From: Treponema sp.
GTDB lineage: Bacteria; Spirochaetota; Spirochaetia; Treponematales; Treponemataceae
NCBI GenBank assembly: GCA_022510865.1
Contig: JAFLSQ010000006.1
Span: 1 to 64,000 of the forward strand
DNA: 64,000 nucleotides
Reading direction: 5' to 3'
The notes beneath the pieces were generated by a model. The model was not told the origin of the DNA. It searched no databases and saw nothing but the letters and a program-made list of their open reading frames with translations. The position numbers and the translations under genes are program-made. Position 1 is the stretch's first letter. Each line of letters opens with the position of its first letter. Of this stretch, positions 34,032 to 43,953 are shown piece by piece.

Positions 34032-35345
34032 TTATTTCAGCTCGTTCTTGCGGCAGTTCACGCTCATCACAAATCCCATGCAGGCCATCGCCGTGAGAAG
34101 AGACGAGCCGCCGTATGAAAGGAACAGGAGAGGAATTCCTGTGATTGGCATGAGGCCCATGACCATGCCGACGTTCACAATGAAATGGAACATGAACATT
34201 CCGAAAATGCCGGAGCAGACATAGCAGCCATATCGGTTAGGACATTTCCTGATAATCAGGAGGATTTTCACGAGAATCATAAAATAAATGGCGAAGACAA
34301 TCACGCCGCCGACAAAGCCGAATTCCTCAGACAGAATGCTGAAAATAAAATCCGTGCTCTGCTGCGGAAGAAAACGGTAATGGCTCTGCGAGCCCATGAG
34401 GTAGCCCTGCCCTCTGATTCCGCCGGCTCCAATCGCGACCAGCGACTGTATGATGTTCCAGCCGGCCCCCAGGCGGTCTGCCTCCGGGTTCATGAAAATA
34501 ATCAGACGCTTAATCTGGTAGTCTTTGAGCAGTTTTCCAAGAAGCAGCGAGAAAATCAGCGCGAGCGAGATTATGGACGCGAAGTAGGAAATCCAGAAGA
34601 TGTAGTCCGGAAAATTGAAATATCTGCGCAGGACAATCCCGATGAGCGTAATCATGACGACGGCCACAATCAGGATGATTCTGAGCCGCATATTCGTGAG
34701 GATGCTGATTACGGCAAGCGGGCTGGACGTAATCTCCGCGTTCCACACCGGCAGGATTGCGAACACAATCGTCAGAAGCCCGAAAAACAGCAGATACATG
34801 ATGTAGCGCAGCGGAACTCCCGCAATGAAGCACATCACGAGGAAAACCGGAAGATAAACGCTGGACGTGCCCAAATCAGGCTGGATGAGGATGAGACCCA
34901 TCGGGGCAATCAGAATCGCGGTCGCAATGATGAAGCGGCGCAGGGGACGCTCGTTCACGGACTTGTCAAGGTATCTGGCAAGAAAGAGCATGAAAAAAAT
35001 CTTTCCGAATTCGGAGGGCTGCACGCCGAATTCCCCGATTCCAATCCAGCTTTTTGCTCCGTTCACGTAACGGCCGAAAATCCGCGTGTAAATCAGCAGG
35101 AAAATCAGGGCGATGTAAAGATATGGTGACAGCGGCTCAGTCCGCCTGTAATCATAGAAAGTGAGGAAAATCATTATGACAAAGCCGATTGATGCCCAGA
35201 TTATCTGCTTGATATGCTCGTTTGTCACAAGAACTGAGTCTGCGTTCACGCCTGATGAGTAGATGAACAGGATTCCGATTGTGACAAGAACAAGAACCGC
35301 AAGAACGGACACATAATCTATCATCGCATACCATTTGTTTCTCAT
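34032..35345 (-). CDS. rodA: Peptidoglycan glycosyltransferase RodA (SEDS family)
   Basis: RodA polymerises glycan strands for cell elongation with PBP2. About ten membrane helices, the region GNAG-like IGIGEFGVQPSEFGKIFFML near residue 105 and the SEDS signature GIMGLMPITGIPLLFLSYGGSS shortened to MPITGIPLLFLSYGG near 405 are all present. The 437 residues are typical, perhaps slightly long because of a mid-protein segment near 215-260. It is the last gene of the mreB-mreC-mreD-pbp2-rodA operon and starts 9 bases after the pbp2 stop. This is the order I recall from T. pallidum. Confidence 0.93.
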   Translation of the reverse strand: MRNKWYAMIDYVSVLAVLVLVTIGILFIYSSGVNADSVLVTNEHIKQIIWASIGFVIMIFLTFYDYRRTEPLSPYLYIALIFLLIYTRIFGRYVNGAKSWIGIGEFGVQPSEFGKIFFMLFLARYLDKSVNERPLRRFIIATAILIAPMGLILIQPDLGTSSVYLPVFLVMCFIAGVPLRYIMYLLFFGLLTIVFAILPVWNAEITSSPLAVISILTNMRLRIILIVAVVMITLIGIVLRRYFNFPDYIFWISYFASIISLALIFSLLLGKLLKDYQIKRLIIFMNPEADRLGAGWNIIQSLVAIGAGGIRGQGYLMGSQSHYRFLPQQSTDFIFSILSEEFGFVGGVIVFAIYFMILVKILLIIRKCPNRYGCYVCSGIFGMFMFHFIVNVGMVMGLMPITGIPLLFLSYGGSSLLTAMACMGFVMSVNCRKNELK

Positions 35346-35354
35346 GCGCCCACC

Positions 35355-37220
35355 CTATTCCTGCCTTGACCTGTTGTTGGTCAGATAATTAAAGCCGAGG
35401 GCGCGCGTCGCCTCCTCGCAAGTCTGATGCGCGAAAATCCCCTGGATTATGATGTTCGTCGCATAAGGCGCCCACCATTCCCATTCGTTCACGGCCTCAA
35501 CAATCGTCGCCACGCAGACGCGCTCTTCCGGCGGAGCGTCATAAGGCGCATACGCCACAAGCCATGAGTGCCAGCTGTCCTTGAAGCCGTCAACCTCGGC
35601 GGTGCCGGTCTTGCAGGCAATCTTCACAAGCCTGTTGTGCATCGGATACTGAGGCGTTCCGTCAGTGACAGTGTAGCGCATGGATTCCTGAATCTGATCC
35701 CAAATCTCAGGCTCGATTGTGGACTGCGTGAGGACCTCAGGTCTGACTTCCTGAATGACCTCATTTGTTACAGGATCGCGGATTTCTTTCAGAAGATGCG
35801 GCTTATAAATCACGCCCTTGTTCGAGACCATCGCGACCATGTTCGCAAGCTGCAACGGCGTAGCCTCCATGTAGCCCTGGCCGATGGAGACCGACATTGT
35901 GTCGCCGCCCAGCCACCTTGAGTGATATTTTTTCTCTTTCCATTCTGATGTGGGGACAAGCCCCGCGACCTGGCTTGGCAAATCAATCTGCGAGCTTTTC
36001 CCGAAACCGAACTCACGCGCATACGACGCGATTTTCTCAATTCCAAGGTAGTCGCGTCCGATAGTCCAGTAATAAACATCGCATGACTGCGCCATCGCGT
36101 TCCTCATGTCAAGCCATCCGTGGCCCGGCTCATGCACATGGCAGTGGAAAATGCGGCCGCCGTAGGACATCCTGCCTCGGCACTCAATTTTTTTTGCGGG
36201 AGAGAAAACGCCTTCCTGTAGCATCGCCGTTGACATCACGATTTTGAATGTTGATGCGGGCGGATATGACAGCTGCACCGCGCGGTTAATCAGCGGCTTT
36301 GAGGTGTCGTTCACAAGCTTGGCGTACTCCGCGGACGAATTGTCCGAGTTGAAAATGTTCGAGTCAAAATACGGGTATGAGACCATGGCAAGAATCTCGC
36401 CGGTGGCGGGCTTCAATACGACCGATGCCCCTACCCTGTTCCCGAGCGCATCCTCCACAAGCTTCTGGATATCCGAGTCGATTGTGAGGACAAGGCTGTT
36501 GCCCATCTTGGGAGGCTCGACGCTCACCTCATTCGAGACGACGCGCCCATGCACGTCCACCGTGGAAATCTCACGGCCTGCGGTTCCCTGCAAGAACGAG
36601 TCGTACTGTTTCTCAATCCCAGTCTTCCCCACGACAGAATTCCTCGTGTACCCCTGATTGTAGAGGGCGGTCATCTCCTCCTGATTTATATCGCCAACAT
36701 AGCCCACAATGTGCGACAGTGACGGAGTGTGAAGATAATTGCGCACAGGCTTTGAAATCCACGAGACGCCGGGCAAATCTGATTTATTCTCCGCGATGTT
36801 CGAGATTACCGAGAACGGCACATTCTGCTTGACCTGAATGGTCGTGTATGAGAGGCGCACGTTCTTCGGGATTTTCCTGTCGATTTCGGTGCGGCTTGTA
36901 CCAAGATACTGCGCCAGTCGCGCGATTACGGTGTCATATCTGTCTTTGGGAATCTCGCCGGGAGTAACCTCCACGGCAAAACTGTCCGTGTTGATGACCA
37001 TGGGAAGCTCGGCGTGGCGGTCAAAAATCTCCCCGCGCTGCGGAAAAATTGTCGTGACCTGCGAGGAAATTCGCCTGGACTGCGTGCGGTACTGCTCGCC
37101 GTTAATCACCTGCAAGGAGAACAGCTTGTAGATGTACGCAAGGAAAATCAGGGCAACCAGAACCATCAGAATGAAAACTTTCGTTCCTTTTGAGAAAATG
37201 TCCTCCGCCTGCTTATACAT
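35355..37220 (-). CDS. mrdA: Penicillin-binding protein 2 (elongation transpeptidase)
   Basis: A class B PBP that cross-links peptidoglycan during elongation with RodA. One N-terminal anchor (about residues 13-35) is followed by the pedestal domain (PQRGEIFDRHAE near 54) and the transpeptidase domain. The active-site motifs are S-x-x-K in PPASTFKIV (about 320), S-x-D in AQSCDVYYW (about 380) and K-T-G in CKTGTAEVDG (about 538). At 621 residues it matches PBP2. Its start overlaps the mreD stop by 8 bases, and rodA follows. Confidence 0.94.
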   Translation of the reverse strand: MYKQAEDIFSKGTKVFILMVLVALIFLAYIYKLFSLQVINGEQYRTQSRRISSQVTTIFPQRGEIFDRHAELPMVINTDSFAVEVTPGEIPKDRYDTVIARLAQYLGTSRTEIDRKIPKNVRLSYTTIQVKQNVPFSVISNIAENKSDLPGVSWISKPVRNYLHTPSLSHIVGYVGDINQEEMTALYNQGYTRNSVVGKTGIEKQYDSFLQGTAGREISTVDVHGRVVSNEVSVEPPKMGNSLVLTIDSDIQKLVEDALGNRVGASVVLKPATGEILAMVSYPYFDSNIFNSDNSSAEYAKLVNDTSKPLINRAVQLSYPPASTFKIVMSTAMLQEGVFSPAKKIECRGRMSYGGRIFHCHVHEPGHGWLDMRNAMAQSCDVYYWTIGRDYLGIEKIASYAREFGFGKSSQIDLPSQVAGLVPTSEWKEKKYHSRWLGGDTMSVSIGQGYMEATPLQLANMVAMVSNKGVIYKPHLLKEIRDPVTNEVIQEVRPEVLTQSTIEPEIWDQIQESMRYTVTDGTPQYPMHNRLVKIACKTGTAEVDGFKDSWHSWLVAYAPYDAPPEERVCVATIVEAVNEWEWWAPYATNIIIQGIFAHQTCEEATRALGFNYLTNNRSRQE

Positions 37221-37737
37221 CGTCCACCCTGTCCTTCGTGGTCCTTATGACCAGATATTTTCTGAAAAATCCCAGGAATTTGAAAACAAACGGGGCCAGA
37301 ATCACATTCTCCATGAACTCAAAAAGAAAGTGATATGATATGATTCCCGTCACGTAAATGTTCACGTTCGGAAAAAACAGCGCGATGAGCTGCACCAGAA
37401 GCGTTTTTGCCACCGTTCCGATTGCCACGCTCAGAACCGGAACCATAATCCCGGAGATGATGATTGTGCTGGAGAAAAGCCCGTAAAGATACCCGAGGAG
37501 ACTGCGGTAAAGGCAGTTGAAGCCAAGCGGCACACCCGTGATGAAGTCCATTAGAAGCCCGGAGATGAAGCCGTTTGTGACCCCGGCTGTCTTTCCGTTC
37601 AGAAGAGAGAAATAGACCGCGCAAATCAGCACCAAATCCGGCACCACATACAGGACTGAAATGTTCGACAATATTGACGATTCTATGACCGTCACACACA
37701 GAAAGATGAAAGTGCTTAACAAAACCGAGCGCGCCAT
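37213..37737 (-). CDS. mreD: Rod-shape-determining protein MreD
   Basis: MreD is a small polytopic inner-membrane protein of the elongasome linking MreC to MreB and PBP2/RodA. It is recognised by position plus about five membrane helices and the family-like PDLVLICAVYFSLLNGKTAG and GFNCLYRSLLGYLYGLF. The 174 residues are typical. Its start codon overlaps the mreC stop by one base (TGATG), and its end overlaps pbp2 by 8 bases, showing tight translational coupling. Confidence 0.88.
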   Translation of the reverse strand: MARSVLLSTFIFLCVTVIESSILSNISVLYVVPDLVLICAVYFSLLNGKTAGVTNGFISGLLMDFITGVPLGFNCLYRSLLGYLYGLFSSTIIISGIMVPVLSVAIGTVAKTLLVQLIALFFPNVNIYVTGIISYHFLFEFMENVILAPFVFKFLGFFRKYLVIRTTKDRVDDV

Positions 37738-38612
37738 CAGTATTCCTCCGCAGACCTGTCGTTCAGCTCTTTCTGATTCACGACAATCACAGTCTCAAGC
37801 CTCGCAAAATCAAGAATCGGAGTGACCTCAATGCTCAGCGATGAGTTGTAATCCAGCACCGTGATTTTTGAGATTGTCCCGATTGGAATATCACGCATAT
37901 AGTTGTTGTTCTCGCCGGACGTGACGATTATATCGCCGTAATTAAGCTCATCAAGGACGCGCTTTCTGATGTGCTGCAGGAGCAGCGGCTGGCTCTGGCT
38001 TCCAAGTCCGTTAATCAGCCCGAGGTCACGGGTATTCTGAATTCTTGCGGACACAGAGTTGTCGATGTTGTAGACTGGCATAATCTGGCTTGTGAACGCG
38101 CCCACCTGCACTACTTTGCCCACAAGCCCCTGGTTTCCGTTCTGGAACGCGACCACCGGCATATTTTTTCTCACGCCGTTCACGCTGCCCTTGTCAATAG
38201 TAAGATATGAGTATGCGTTGTCCAGATCCCGGGCGATAATCTGCGCCGGAAAATTCTTCTCTTCCATCGCCACAGAGAATCCAAGCTGCTCGCGCAGACG
38301 CTCGTTCTCCTTCGTTATATCCGCGTTCGCGCGCTGAAGCTGCTCGTACCGCTCAAGTTTCACGACAAGCTCGTTATAATCCTTCTTGAGTTTATGAAGC
38401 TCGCCCACGGCGTTCACCGTGCCGACAACCCCGTCCGCGACGGCATGAACGCCCTTGTCGATTGTGGAGACAAAAGTGAAGCCGATTTTCTTGAGATTGA
38501 GGACAAAACTCCCGGAGCTGAAAGCCAATGAGACTGACGAGACAAGCACCAGAGCAATCAGGAGGAATTCTGAGAAACCGAAACGGAAGGAGAATCGCTT
38601 TTTTTCAGCCAT
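37737..38612 (-). CDS. mreC: Rod-shape-determining protein MreC
   Basis: MreC is a periplasmic scaffold that activates PBP2. An N-terminal membrane helix (about 14-36) is followed by a coiled coil at about 60-105 (ELHKLKKDYNELVVKLERYE). The paired beta-barrel domains show PAQIIARDLDNAYSYLTIDKG and NQGLVGKVVQVGAFTSQI, shortened here to their signatures, and DIIVTSGENNNYMRDIPIG near 215. The length is 291. It lies 10 bases downstream of mreB and is coupled to mreD. Confidence 0.92.
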   Translation of the reverse strand: MAEKKRFSFRFGFSEFLLIALVLVSSVSLAFSSGSFVLNLKKIGFTFVSTIDKGVHAVADGVVGTVNAVGELHKLKKDYNELVVKLERYEQLQRANADITKENERLREQLGFSVAMEEKNFPAQIIARDLDNAYSYLTIDKGSVNGVRKNMPVVAFQNGNQGLVGKVVQVGAFTSQIMPVYNIDNSVSARIQNTRDLGLINGLGSQSQPLLLQHIRKRVLDELNYGDIIVTSGENNNYMRDIPIGTISKITVLDYNSSLSIEVTPILDFARLETVIVVNQKELNDRSAEEY

Positions 38613-38622
38613 AATTCAACTG

Positions 38623-39660
38623 TCAGTCGTTAAGGCTGTCGTATATTGAGCGCTCTGACGACATATCCTTGAACAGGCCGAACGCCTCGCCCGCCCCAAG
38701 AGCCACGCACTCAAGCGGCCTCTCAACAAGGATGACAGGAACGCCGGTCTCTTTTGATATGAGTTTAGGAAGCTCGCGGAGCATTGAGCCGCCGCCGGTC
38801 ATCACAATTCCGCGCTCGATAATATCAGAGGCAAGTTCCGGCGGGGTCTCGCTAAGGACAATCTTTATCTCCTCAACGATTTTTGTGACCGGGTCTTTGA
38901 GAGCCTCGCGGACCTCAACGCTGTCTATCTCAAGCCTGCGCGGAAGCCCTGTGATTGCGTCCGTGCCCTTAAGCTCCATTTTCTCGATTGTCTTCTCCGG
39001 GGCCGCGTTTCCAATCTGAATCTTAAGCCGCTCCGCGGCGGGCTGTCCTATAATCAGGTTGTGGACGCTCCTGACGTGCTTAACAATCGCCTCATCGAAC
39101 CTGTCTCCGCCAATGCGGATTGAGTGCGTGACGACCATGCCGCCCAGGGAAATCACGGAGACTTCGGTTGTTCCGCCGCCAATATCGCAAATCATGTGAC
39201 CGGCAGGCTCAAAAATCGGGATTTTCGCGCCGATTGCCGCAGCCAGAGACTCGGCAATCACCTCAACTTCCTTCGCGCCGGCTTTCAGAGCAGCCTCAAT
39301 CACAGCCCTGCGCTCAACATCTGTGATGCAGGACGGAATTCCGATTTTCATACGCACGGATTTAAAGAACTGATGCCGCCTGATGATTTTTGAGAGGAAG
39401 TATTTTATCATCTTCTCGGTGCTGTCAATATCCGCAATGACACCGTCCGCAAGCGGTCTGATGGCTATGATGTTTCCGGGGGTTTTGTCAAGCATTCGCT
39501 TTGCGTCAGAGCCGACCGCCACGATTTTTTTTGTTCCGCGCTCAACTGCGATTACGGACGGCTCGTCTATGACCATGCCCTTGTCACGAACATAAATGAG
39601 CGTATTGCAAGTGCCAAGGTCAATACCTATATCTGTGGTAAAACTGTCAAAAAATCCCAT
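38623..39660 (-). CDS. mreB: Rod-shape-determining actin homologue MreB
   Basis: MreB is an ATP-binding actin-like protein that forms membrane-associated filaments directing elongation. It carries the phosphate-1 motif [15 protein letters not shown], phosphate-2 [16 protein letters not shown] (about 165) and the adenosine motif [14 protein letters not shown] (about 288). The N-terminal GFFDSF may be an amphipathic membrane-contact segment. The length is 345. GGGAGGA lies before the ATG. It is the first of the five elongation genes, 20 bases after the TPR-protein stop. Confidence 0.97.
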   Translation of the reverse strand: MGFFDSFTTDIGIDLGTCNTLIYVRDKGMVIDEPSVIAVERGTKKIVAVGSDAKRMLDKTPGNIIAIRPLADGVIADIDSTEKMIKYFLSKIIRRHQFFKSVRMKIGIPSCITDVERRAVIEAALKAGAKEVEVIAESLAAAIGAKIPIFEPAGHMICDIGGGTTEVSVISLGGMVVTHSIRIGGDRFDEAIVKHVRSVHNLIIGQPAAERLKIQIGNAAPEKTIEKMELKGTDAITGLPRRLEIDSVEVREALKDPVTKIVEEIKIVLSETPPELASDIIERGIVMTGGGSMLRELPKLISKETGVPVILVERPLECVALGAGEAFGLFKDMSSERSIYDSLND

Positions 39661-39680
39661 TAAAATCCTCCCAAAGATTT

Positions 39681-40637
39681 CTAATTATTTGCCATCTTCT
39701 TCAGAGCATCGGCATGATTCACCTGAAGTTTTAGGGCCTGCCGCCATTCGGCACGTGCTTTCACTATATTTCCCTGCTTCTCATATACTACACCAATTCC
39801 ATAATGCGCGTCAGCAGAATTTTCATTTTTTTTCAAAACATTGTTGAATTCCTCAAGCGCGGAATCATATTCCTCACGGTTTATGTATATGTTTCCAAGC
39901 AGTACATGGCTTCTTATCAGAATATCGTCATTCTCCGAGCTTTTGATGATTCTGTACAGGTACTGCTCGGCGGCACTGTACTCGGACGCGTTGAAATACT
40001 GCTCCGCGATTGAAAGCAGCAGCGCGTCGGACTCGCGGACAAGCAGGGCCTCGGTGAACGCGGATATGCTCTCCATCGTCATTCCAAGGGCCGCATAGCT
40101 CAATCCAAGGTATTCGGGAATATCGGGCGCATCGTATCCGTTCTCTTTCGCAAGAAGCAGGTATTTTATCGCCAGATCAGCGTAATAATGCGTTGAGATT
40201 GTGTTCTTGTAAAAATATGCCCTGCCCAGCATGTACTGCAGCTGAGGGACAAGGCTTCTGCTCGCGGAGTACAGCGCGATTCTGAGCGAGTTGATTGACT
40301 CGTCCAGATATTCCTGCGCGAACTGACTCTCTGACTGCGCCTGTGACAGGAAAAAACACGCATAGGCATAATAAGTGAGCACAGTGTTGTTGTACGGCTC
40401 GCCCTGCAAGAACGAGAAAGTCTGCTCGTACACGTTCTGATAATCATACTCAGACCAGGCTTTTTTAATCGATTTTATTGAGATTCTTCCGGACCGGAAT
40501 TTCTGAATCCCAAGAAAGGCGAGAACGCCGATTCCCGCGATGACGATGACAAGGACAGCCGAGACAATCAAATTTCTCAGCCATTTATTATGTCTTTTTG
40601 CGAAAGTGTTGTTTTCAATCTCAAAGTCATTTTTCAT
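39681..40637 (-). CDS. Membrane-anchored TPR-repeat protein
   Basis: A membrane helix at about residues 20-44 ([22 protein letters not shown]) precedes roughly seven helical repeats of TPR type. Examples are [52 protein letters not shown] (shortened by family consensus to A-x-x-x-Y-G-x-G) and the final [14 protein letters not shown]. It should be anchored with the repeats on one side, acting as a protein-interaction module. I start at MKNDFEIE (40637). It sits between rnpB and mreB, so it may be a spirochaete partner of the elongation machinery; that is inference only. Confidence 0.78.
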   Translation of the reverse strand: MKNDFEIENNTFAKRHNKWLRNLIVSAVLVIVIAGIGVLAFLGIQKFRSGRISIKSIKKAWSEYDYQNVYEQTFSFLQGEPYNNTVLTYYAYACFFLSQAQSESQFAQEYLDESINSLRIALYSASRSLVPQLQYMLGRAYFYKNTISTHYYADLAIKYLLLAKENGYDAPDIPEYLGLSYAALGMTMESISAFTEALLVRESDALLLSIAEQYFNASEYSAAEQYLYRIIKSSENDDILIRSHVLLGNIYINREEYDSALEEFNNVLKKNENSADAHYGIGVVYEKQGNIVKARAEWRQALKLQVNHADALKKMANN

Positions 40638-40656
40638 CGCCGTACAAAAAATAAAA

Positions 40657-41070
40657 AACAAACGGGACGATAAGCCGGGTTCTGTCTGGCAGAGGCTTGG
40701 AATCAGTCCCCGTCAGTAACCATCTATCCGCGCCGGAAGTCACCTTCCGGCTCCAGCGATTTACCCGCAGTATTGCTCGGGACAGCACGACTGCTGCTTA
40801 ATCTTGCTCCAAATGAGGTTTGCAAGCCGTCCCTGTTACCAGGAACGCGGTAGTCTCTTACACTGCCTTTTCACCCTTGCCCGGAATACAAGAAACCAGG
40901 CGGTACGATTTCTGTTGCACTTTCTGTCGCCGGCCGGGCTGCGCAAGAAATTATGCTGCTTCCGGTCTGCGCCCGGTGATTACCCGGCATTTTTCCCGAA
41001 GGAGCCCGGACTTTCCTCACCGCCAGAACCTGTCATCAGGAGGTGGCGGAGCGGTTACATCCCGTTTGTT
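40657..41070 (-). ncRNA. rnpB: RNase P RNA, bacterial type
   Basis: This is the catalytic RNA that trims tRNA 5' ends. Read on the minus strand it has the signature GAGGAAAGTCCGGGCTCC near its 5' end and ends with ACAGAACCCGGCTTATCGTC. The ends AACAAACGGG (41061-41070) and CCCGTTTGTT (40657-40666) are perfectly complementary, forming helix P1 and fixing both termini. A T-rich run follows the 3' end, and a TAGAAT -10 (41074-41079) lies just upstream. Its 414 bases is the usual size. It fills the gap between the zinc-ribbon and TPR-protein genes. Confidence 0.95.
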
Positions 41071-41095
41071 AAAATTCTATCTGATTTCTCAGGAT

Positions 41096-42034
41096 TTACT
41101 CCTCATCCTCCTCAATATCCTCTTCTGACTCTTCGTCGCTGTCGGCGGAATCAGAGTCATCATCATCCGAGTCCGAGCTATCATACTCGCCAAGACCGCC
41201 ATCTCTCTCGTCGTCATCCTCGGTCTCGTCCTCGTCATCAAAATCCTCGTCGAATCCGGCAAGGCTTCCCGCAACACCGATGTCGAAATAATCCTCCTGC
41301 TGATCCTCGCTCACTTCCTCGTAATAAAGGATTCTGCTGCAATACGGGCAGAAAAGGATGTCCTTGTCGCCGTTGTTCTCCGCCTCCCGGACCTCGTTCG
41401 CAAAATTGGCAGGAAGAATCATGTGGCAGCCGGTGCAGACACCGTTGCGCACCGCCACGATTCCCTCCGAGTTGCGCTGGATAATCCGCTGGAATTTGAA
41501 CAGGGTCTCCTGCTTGAGATTCGGGGTGATTTTATCCTCCTCCTCTCGCAGCTGTGAGAGCCTCTCGTTGTAGCCGGCAATCTCATTGTCGATGGACTCG
41601 CGGCTTGTCCGAAGCTCCTGCTCAGAAAAATTGATTGATTCCTCTGTGATTTTGAGACGCTCATCAAGCGCGAGAAGCTCCTTCTCCTCTTTCTGAAGCT
41701 CGCGGCGGACATCATCCTCCTTGTCCTTCGCCTCGCTTATCTGCTTCTCAAGAGCCTCGTACTCGCGGTGGGTCGTGCTGTTGGCAACGCCCTTCTCGCC
41801 CTCCTCGCGGGAGCGCACGGCCTCATCAAGCTCCACTTTCAGCCTGCTGACTTTATCAGAAATCAAATCATAGGCGTTTTTCTGCTCGATGAATTCCTTG
41901 CGCGTCTTTGAGAGCAGCTCCTCCTGATTGCTCAGCTGTTTCGGGGCGTCACTCACCTTTTTCTCAAGGTCATATTTCTGCACAAGAATTTCCTGCAAGT
42001 TCTTCAAATTCTCAAAAGTCTCTGCTGTTGCCAT
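41096..42034 (-). CDS. C4 zinc-ribbon coiled-coil protein with acidic tail
   Basis: A member of the widespread bacterial family with an N-terminal coiled coil and a C-terminal C4 zinc ribbon. The function is not established for spirochaetes; relatives bind nucleic acid or act in gene regulation. Residues 10-180 form a long coiled coil. The zinc ligands are CTGC (about 199) and CPYC (about 227). Residues 240-312 are almost wholly Asp/Glu/Ser, an extreme acidic tail. GAGGA precedes the ATG. It follows rpoD and precedes rnpB, an order I recall near dnaG-rpoD in T. pallidum. Confidence 0.85.
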   Translation of the reverse strand: MATAETFENLKNLQEILVQKYDLEKKVSDAPKQLSNQEELLSKTRKEFIEQKNAYDLISDKVSRLKVELDEAVRSREEGEKGVANSTTHREYEALEKQISEAKDKEDDVRRELQKEEKELLALDERLKITEESINFSEQELRTSRESIDNEIAGYNERLSQLREEEDKITPNLKQETLFKFQRIIQRNSEGIVAVRNGVCTGCHMILPANFANEVREAENNGDKDILFCPYCSRILYYEEVSEDQQEDYFDIGVAGSLAGFDEDFDDEDETEDDDERDGGLGEYDSSDSDDDDSDSADSDEESEEDIEEDEE

Positions 42035-42092
42035 TTAAATCCTCATTTAAAATAATATAAAATATACAAGAAAAATTGTTTCTAGTCTATCA

Positions 42093-43946
42093 CTAGGTCT
42101 CAATGTAGTCACGCAGCCCGTTCGCACGGCGCGGATGGCGCAGACGGCGCAGCGCCTTCGCCTCAATCTGACGGATTCGCTCCCTTGTGACATCAAAATA
42201 AAGACCAACCTCCTCAAGCGTAAGCGAGTATCCGTCCTCAAGTCCGAAGCGCATTTTCAGGACCTCCTGCTCACGCTGCGGCAATGTGTTCAGCACGGTG
42301 CGCAGCTGCTCCTGCAGCAATGTGAACGCGGTCTGCGTCGCGGGATTCTCCACATCCTTGTCCTCGATGAAATCCCCCAGAATCGAGTCCTCCTCCTCGC
42401 CAATCGGAGTCTCAAGAGAAATCGGCTCGCGCGCAACGTTCTTCACCTGCTTGACGCGCGAAAGCGGCCACCCGAGCTGCTGCGCAATCTCGTCATCAGT
42501 CGGCTCGCGGCCAAGTTTCTGCATCAGCTGGCGGCTCTCGCGCACGACCTTGTTTATCTGCTCTATCATGTGCACCGGCACGCGGATTGTCCTCGCCTGG
42601 TCTGAGATTGAGCGTGTGATTGCCTGGCGAATCCACCATGTGGCGTAAGTCGAGAATTTGAAGCCTTTGCGGTACTCGAATTTCTCGACCGCCTTTATAA
42701 GACCGATGTTCCCCTCCTGAACCAAATCAAAGAAGTGAAGCCCGCGGTTCGTGTATTTTTTCGCGATTGAGACGACAAGGCGCAGGTTCGCGTTGATGAG
42801 CCGGTTCTTCGCCTTCTCCATCATCTGCCGTCCGTAATCGATGTCCTTCGCCATCTTCTGAATCTGGTCAACGTCGTTCTCAAACTCATATTCCAGATAA
42901 AGCAGCTTCCTGTCGATTTTCTGAATCTGGGTGAAAATCTCACGGATTTCATCCGCGCTCATGTTCAGCTCCTGCTCAAGCCTGGTTGCCTGCGAGCGGA
43001 TCGAGATTTTTCTTCCAAGACTCCTAAGCTCCGAGGAACTGGTAATCCGCAGCTCCTTCATCTTTTTCTCTTTCTTCTGATTGTACTCCTCTATCTTTCT
43101 GGTAGCCTCGCGGTACTTCTGGGTGAACTTGTCAAGCTCCTCCGTCTCAATATCGATTTTTTTAAGCTCCGCAAGAATATCGCCGCGAAGCCTCACAAGC
43201 TGGGGATTATCAAAAATCCTGCTGGACTGCTCCGCCTCGAACAGCTGGCGCTTGGTCTCCATGTACTGCTTCATCTCGGGAAGAACGGGCTTTATGTGCT
43301 CGCCATAGGAATTCTTAAGGCGGCGCTTGTCGGCCATCTCCTCGTTTATCTCCTTGCGTGTTTTCCCGGACTCGTGCAGGTCAATCCGCCTGAACGCTTT
43401 CTGGGCAATCGCGAAGAACTCTGGAATCATGATGCCGGAATTCTTGATGACATCCTTGATTATGTTGTTCCCCTCCTCCATCGTCTTGGAAAGCTCCACC
43501 TCCTGCTCGGCGGTAAGAAGGCTCTCTTTTCCGATTTCCCGGAGATACAGCCGGATTGGGTCATCCACGCTGGAATCCTTGTCGCTGTTCACAAGCCTGC
43601 TTTTCTGGGACGCGAGCTTCTCCTCGCGCTCAATCTCGGAGACGGACTCATCGCTCTCGGAAAGCTCCTCATCGTCCGGCTCCAGCATGATGTCATCGTC
43701 CTCGTCGCCCTCAACAAGAGCGTCCTCCTCATCGTCCACGCCGATGATGTCCGTCTCAACAGGCTCCTTTCCGATGTCCTTAAGAAGATTGAGCACCGGC
43801 TCCATTTTCTCATCAGAATTGATGAAATCACGCCCGATGTACTCCTCAACCTCATCCCACGTAATGATATTTTTTGTCTTAGCAAACGCCAGCAGCTTGT
43901 CAACAAGCTCTTTTTCCGCTGATGTCATATTGCCTGATTCTTCCAT
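42093..43946 (-). CDS. rpoD: Primary sigma factor RpoD (sigma70)
   Basis: The housekeeping sigma factor. Region 1.1 lies near the N-terminus. A highly acidic stretch (about 70-105, [17 protein letters not shown]) follows. Region 1.2 is [18 protein letters not shown]. Region 2 is [27 protein letters not shown], with the -10-reading helix [17 protein letters not shown]. Region 4 is [26 protein letters not shown]. The 617 residues are typical. An AGGTGA lies 10 bases before the ATG. It sits 7 bases after dnaG in the classical macromolecular-synthesis order. The TTGACA/TATAAT-like promoters called in this window are its expected targets. Confidence 0.96.
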   Translation of the reverse strand: MEESGNMTSAEKELVDKLLAFAKTKNIITWDEVEEYIGRDFINSDEKMEPVLNLLKDIGKEPVETDIIGVDDEEDALVEGDEDDDIMLEPDDEELSESDESVSEIEREEKLASQKSRLVNSDKDSSVDDPIRLYLREIGKESLLTAEQEVELSKTMEEGNNIIKDVIKNSGIMIPEFFAIAQKAFRRIDLHESGKTRKEINEEMADKRRLKNSYGEHIKPVLPEMKQYMETKRQLFEAEQSSRIFDNPQLVRLRGDILAELKKIDIETEELDKFTQKYREATRKIEEYNQKKEKKMKELRITSSSELRSLGRKISIRSQATRLEQELNMSADEIREIFTQIQKIDRKLLYLEYEFENDVDQIQKMAKDIDYGRQMMEKAKNRLINANLRLVVSIAKKYTNRGLHFFDLVQEGNIGLIKAVEKFEYRKGFKFSTYATWWIRQAITRSISDQARTIRVPVHMIEQINKVVRESRQLMQKLGREPTDDEIAQQLGWPLSRVKQVKNVAREPISLETPIGEEEDSILGDFIEDKDVENPATQTAFTLLQEQLRTVLNTLPQREQEVLKMRFGLEDGYSLTLEEVGLYFDVTRERIRQIEAKALRRLRHPRRANGLRDYIET

Positions 43947-43953
43947 AACCGGT

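Noticed and set aside
34185-35129. 314-aa plus-strand ORF opposite rodA
   Set aside because: Extreme His/Asn/Arg/Glu composition is the antisense of membrane-helix codons; rodA is unambiguous.
40804-41484. ORFs over the rnpB region (226 and 102 aa)
   Set aside because: The DNA carries clear RNase P RNA signatures and a closed P1 helix; the peptides are shadows.
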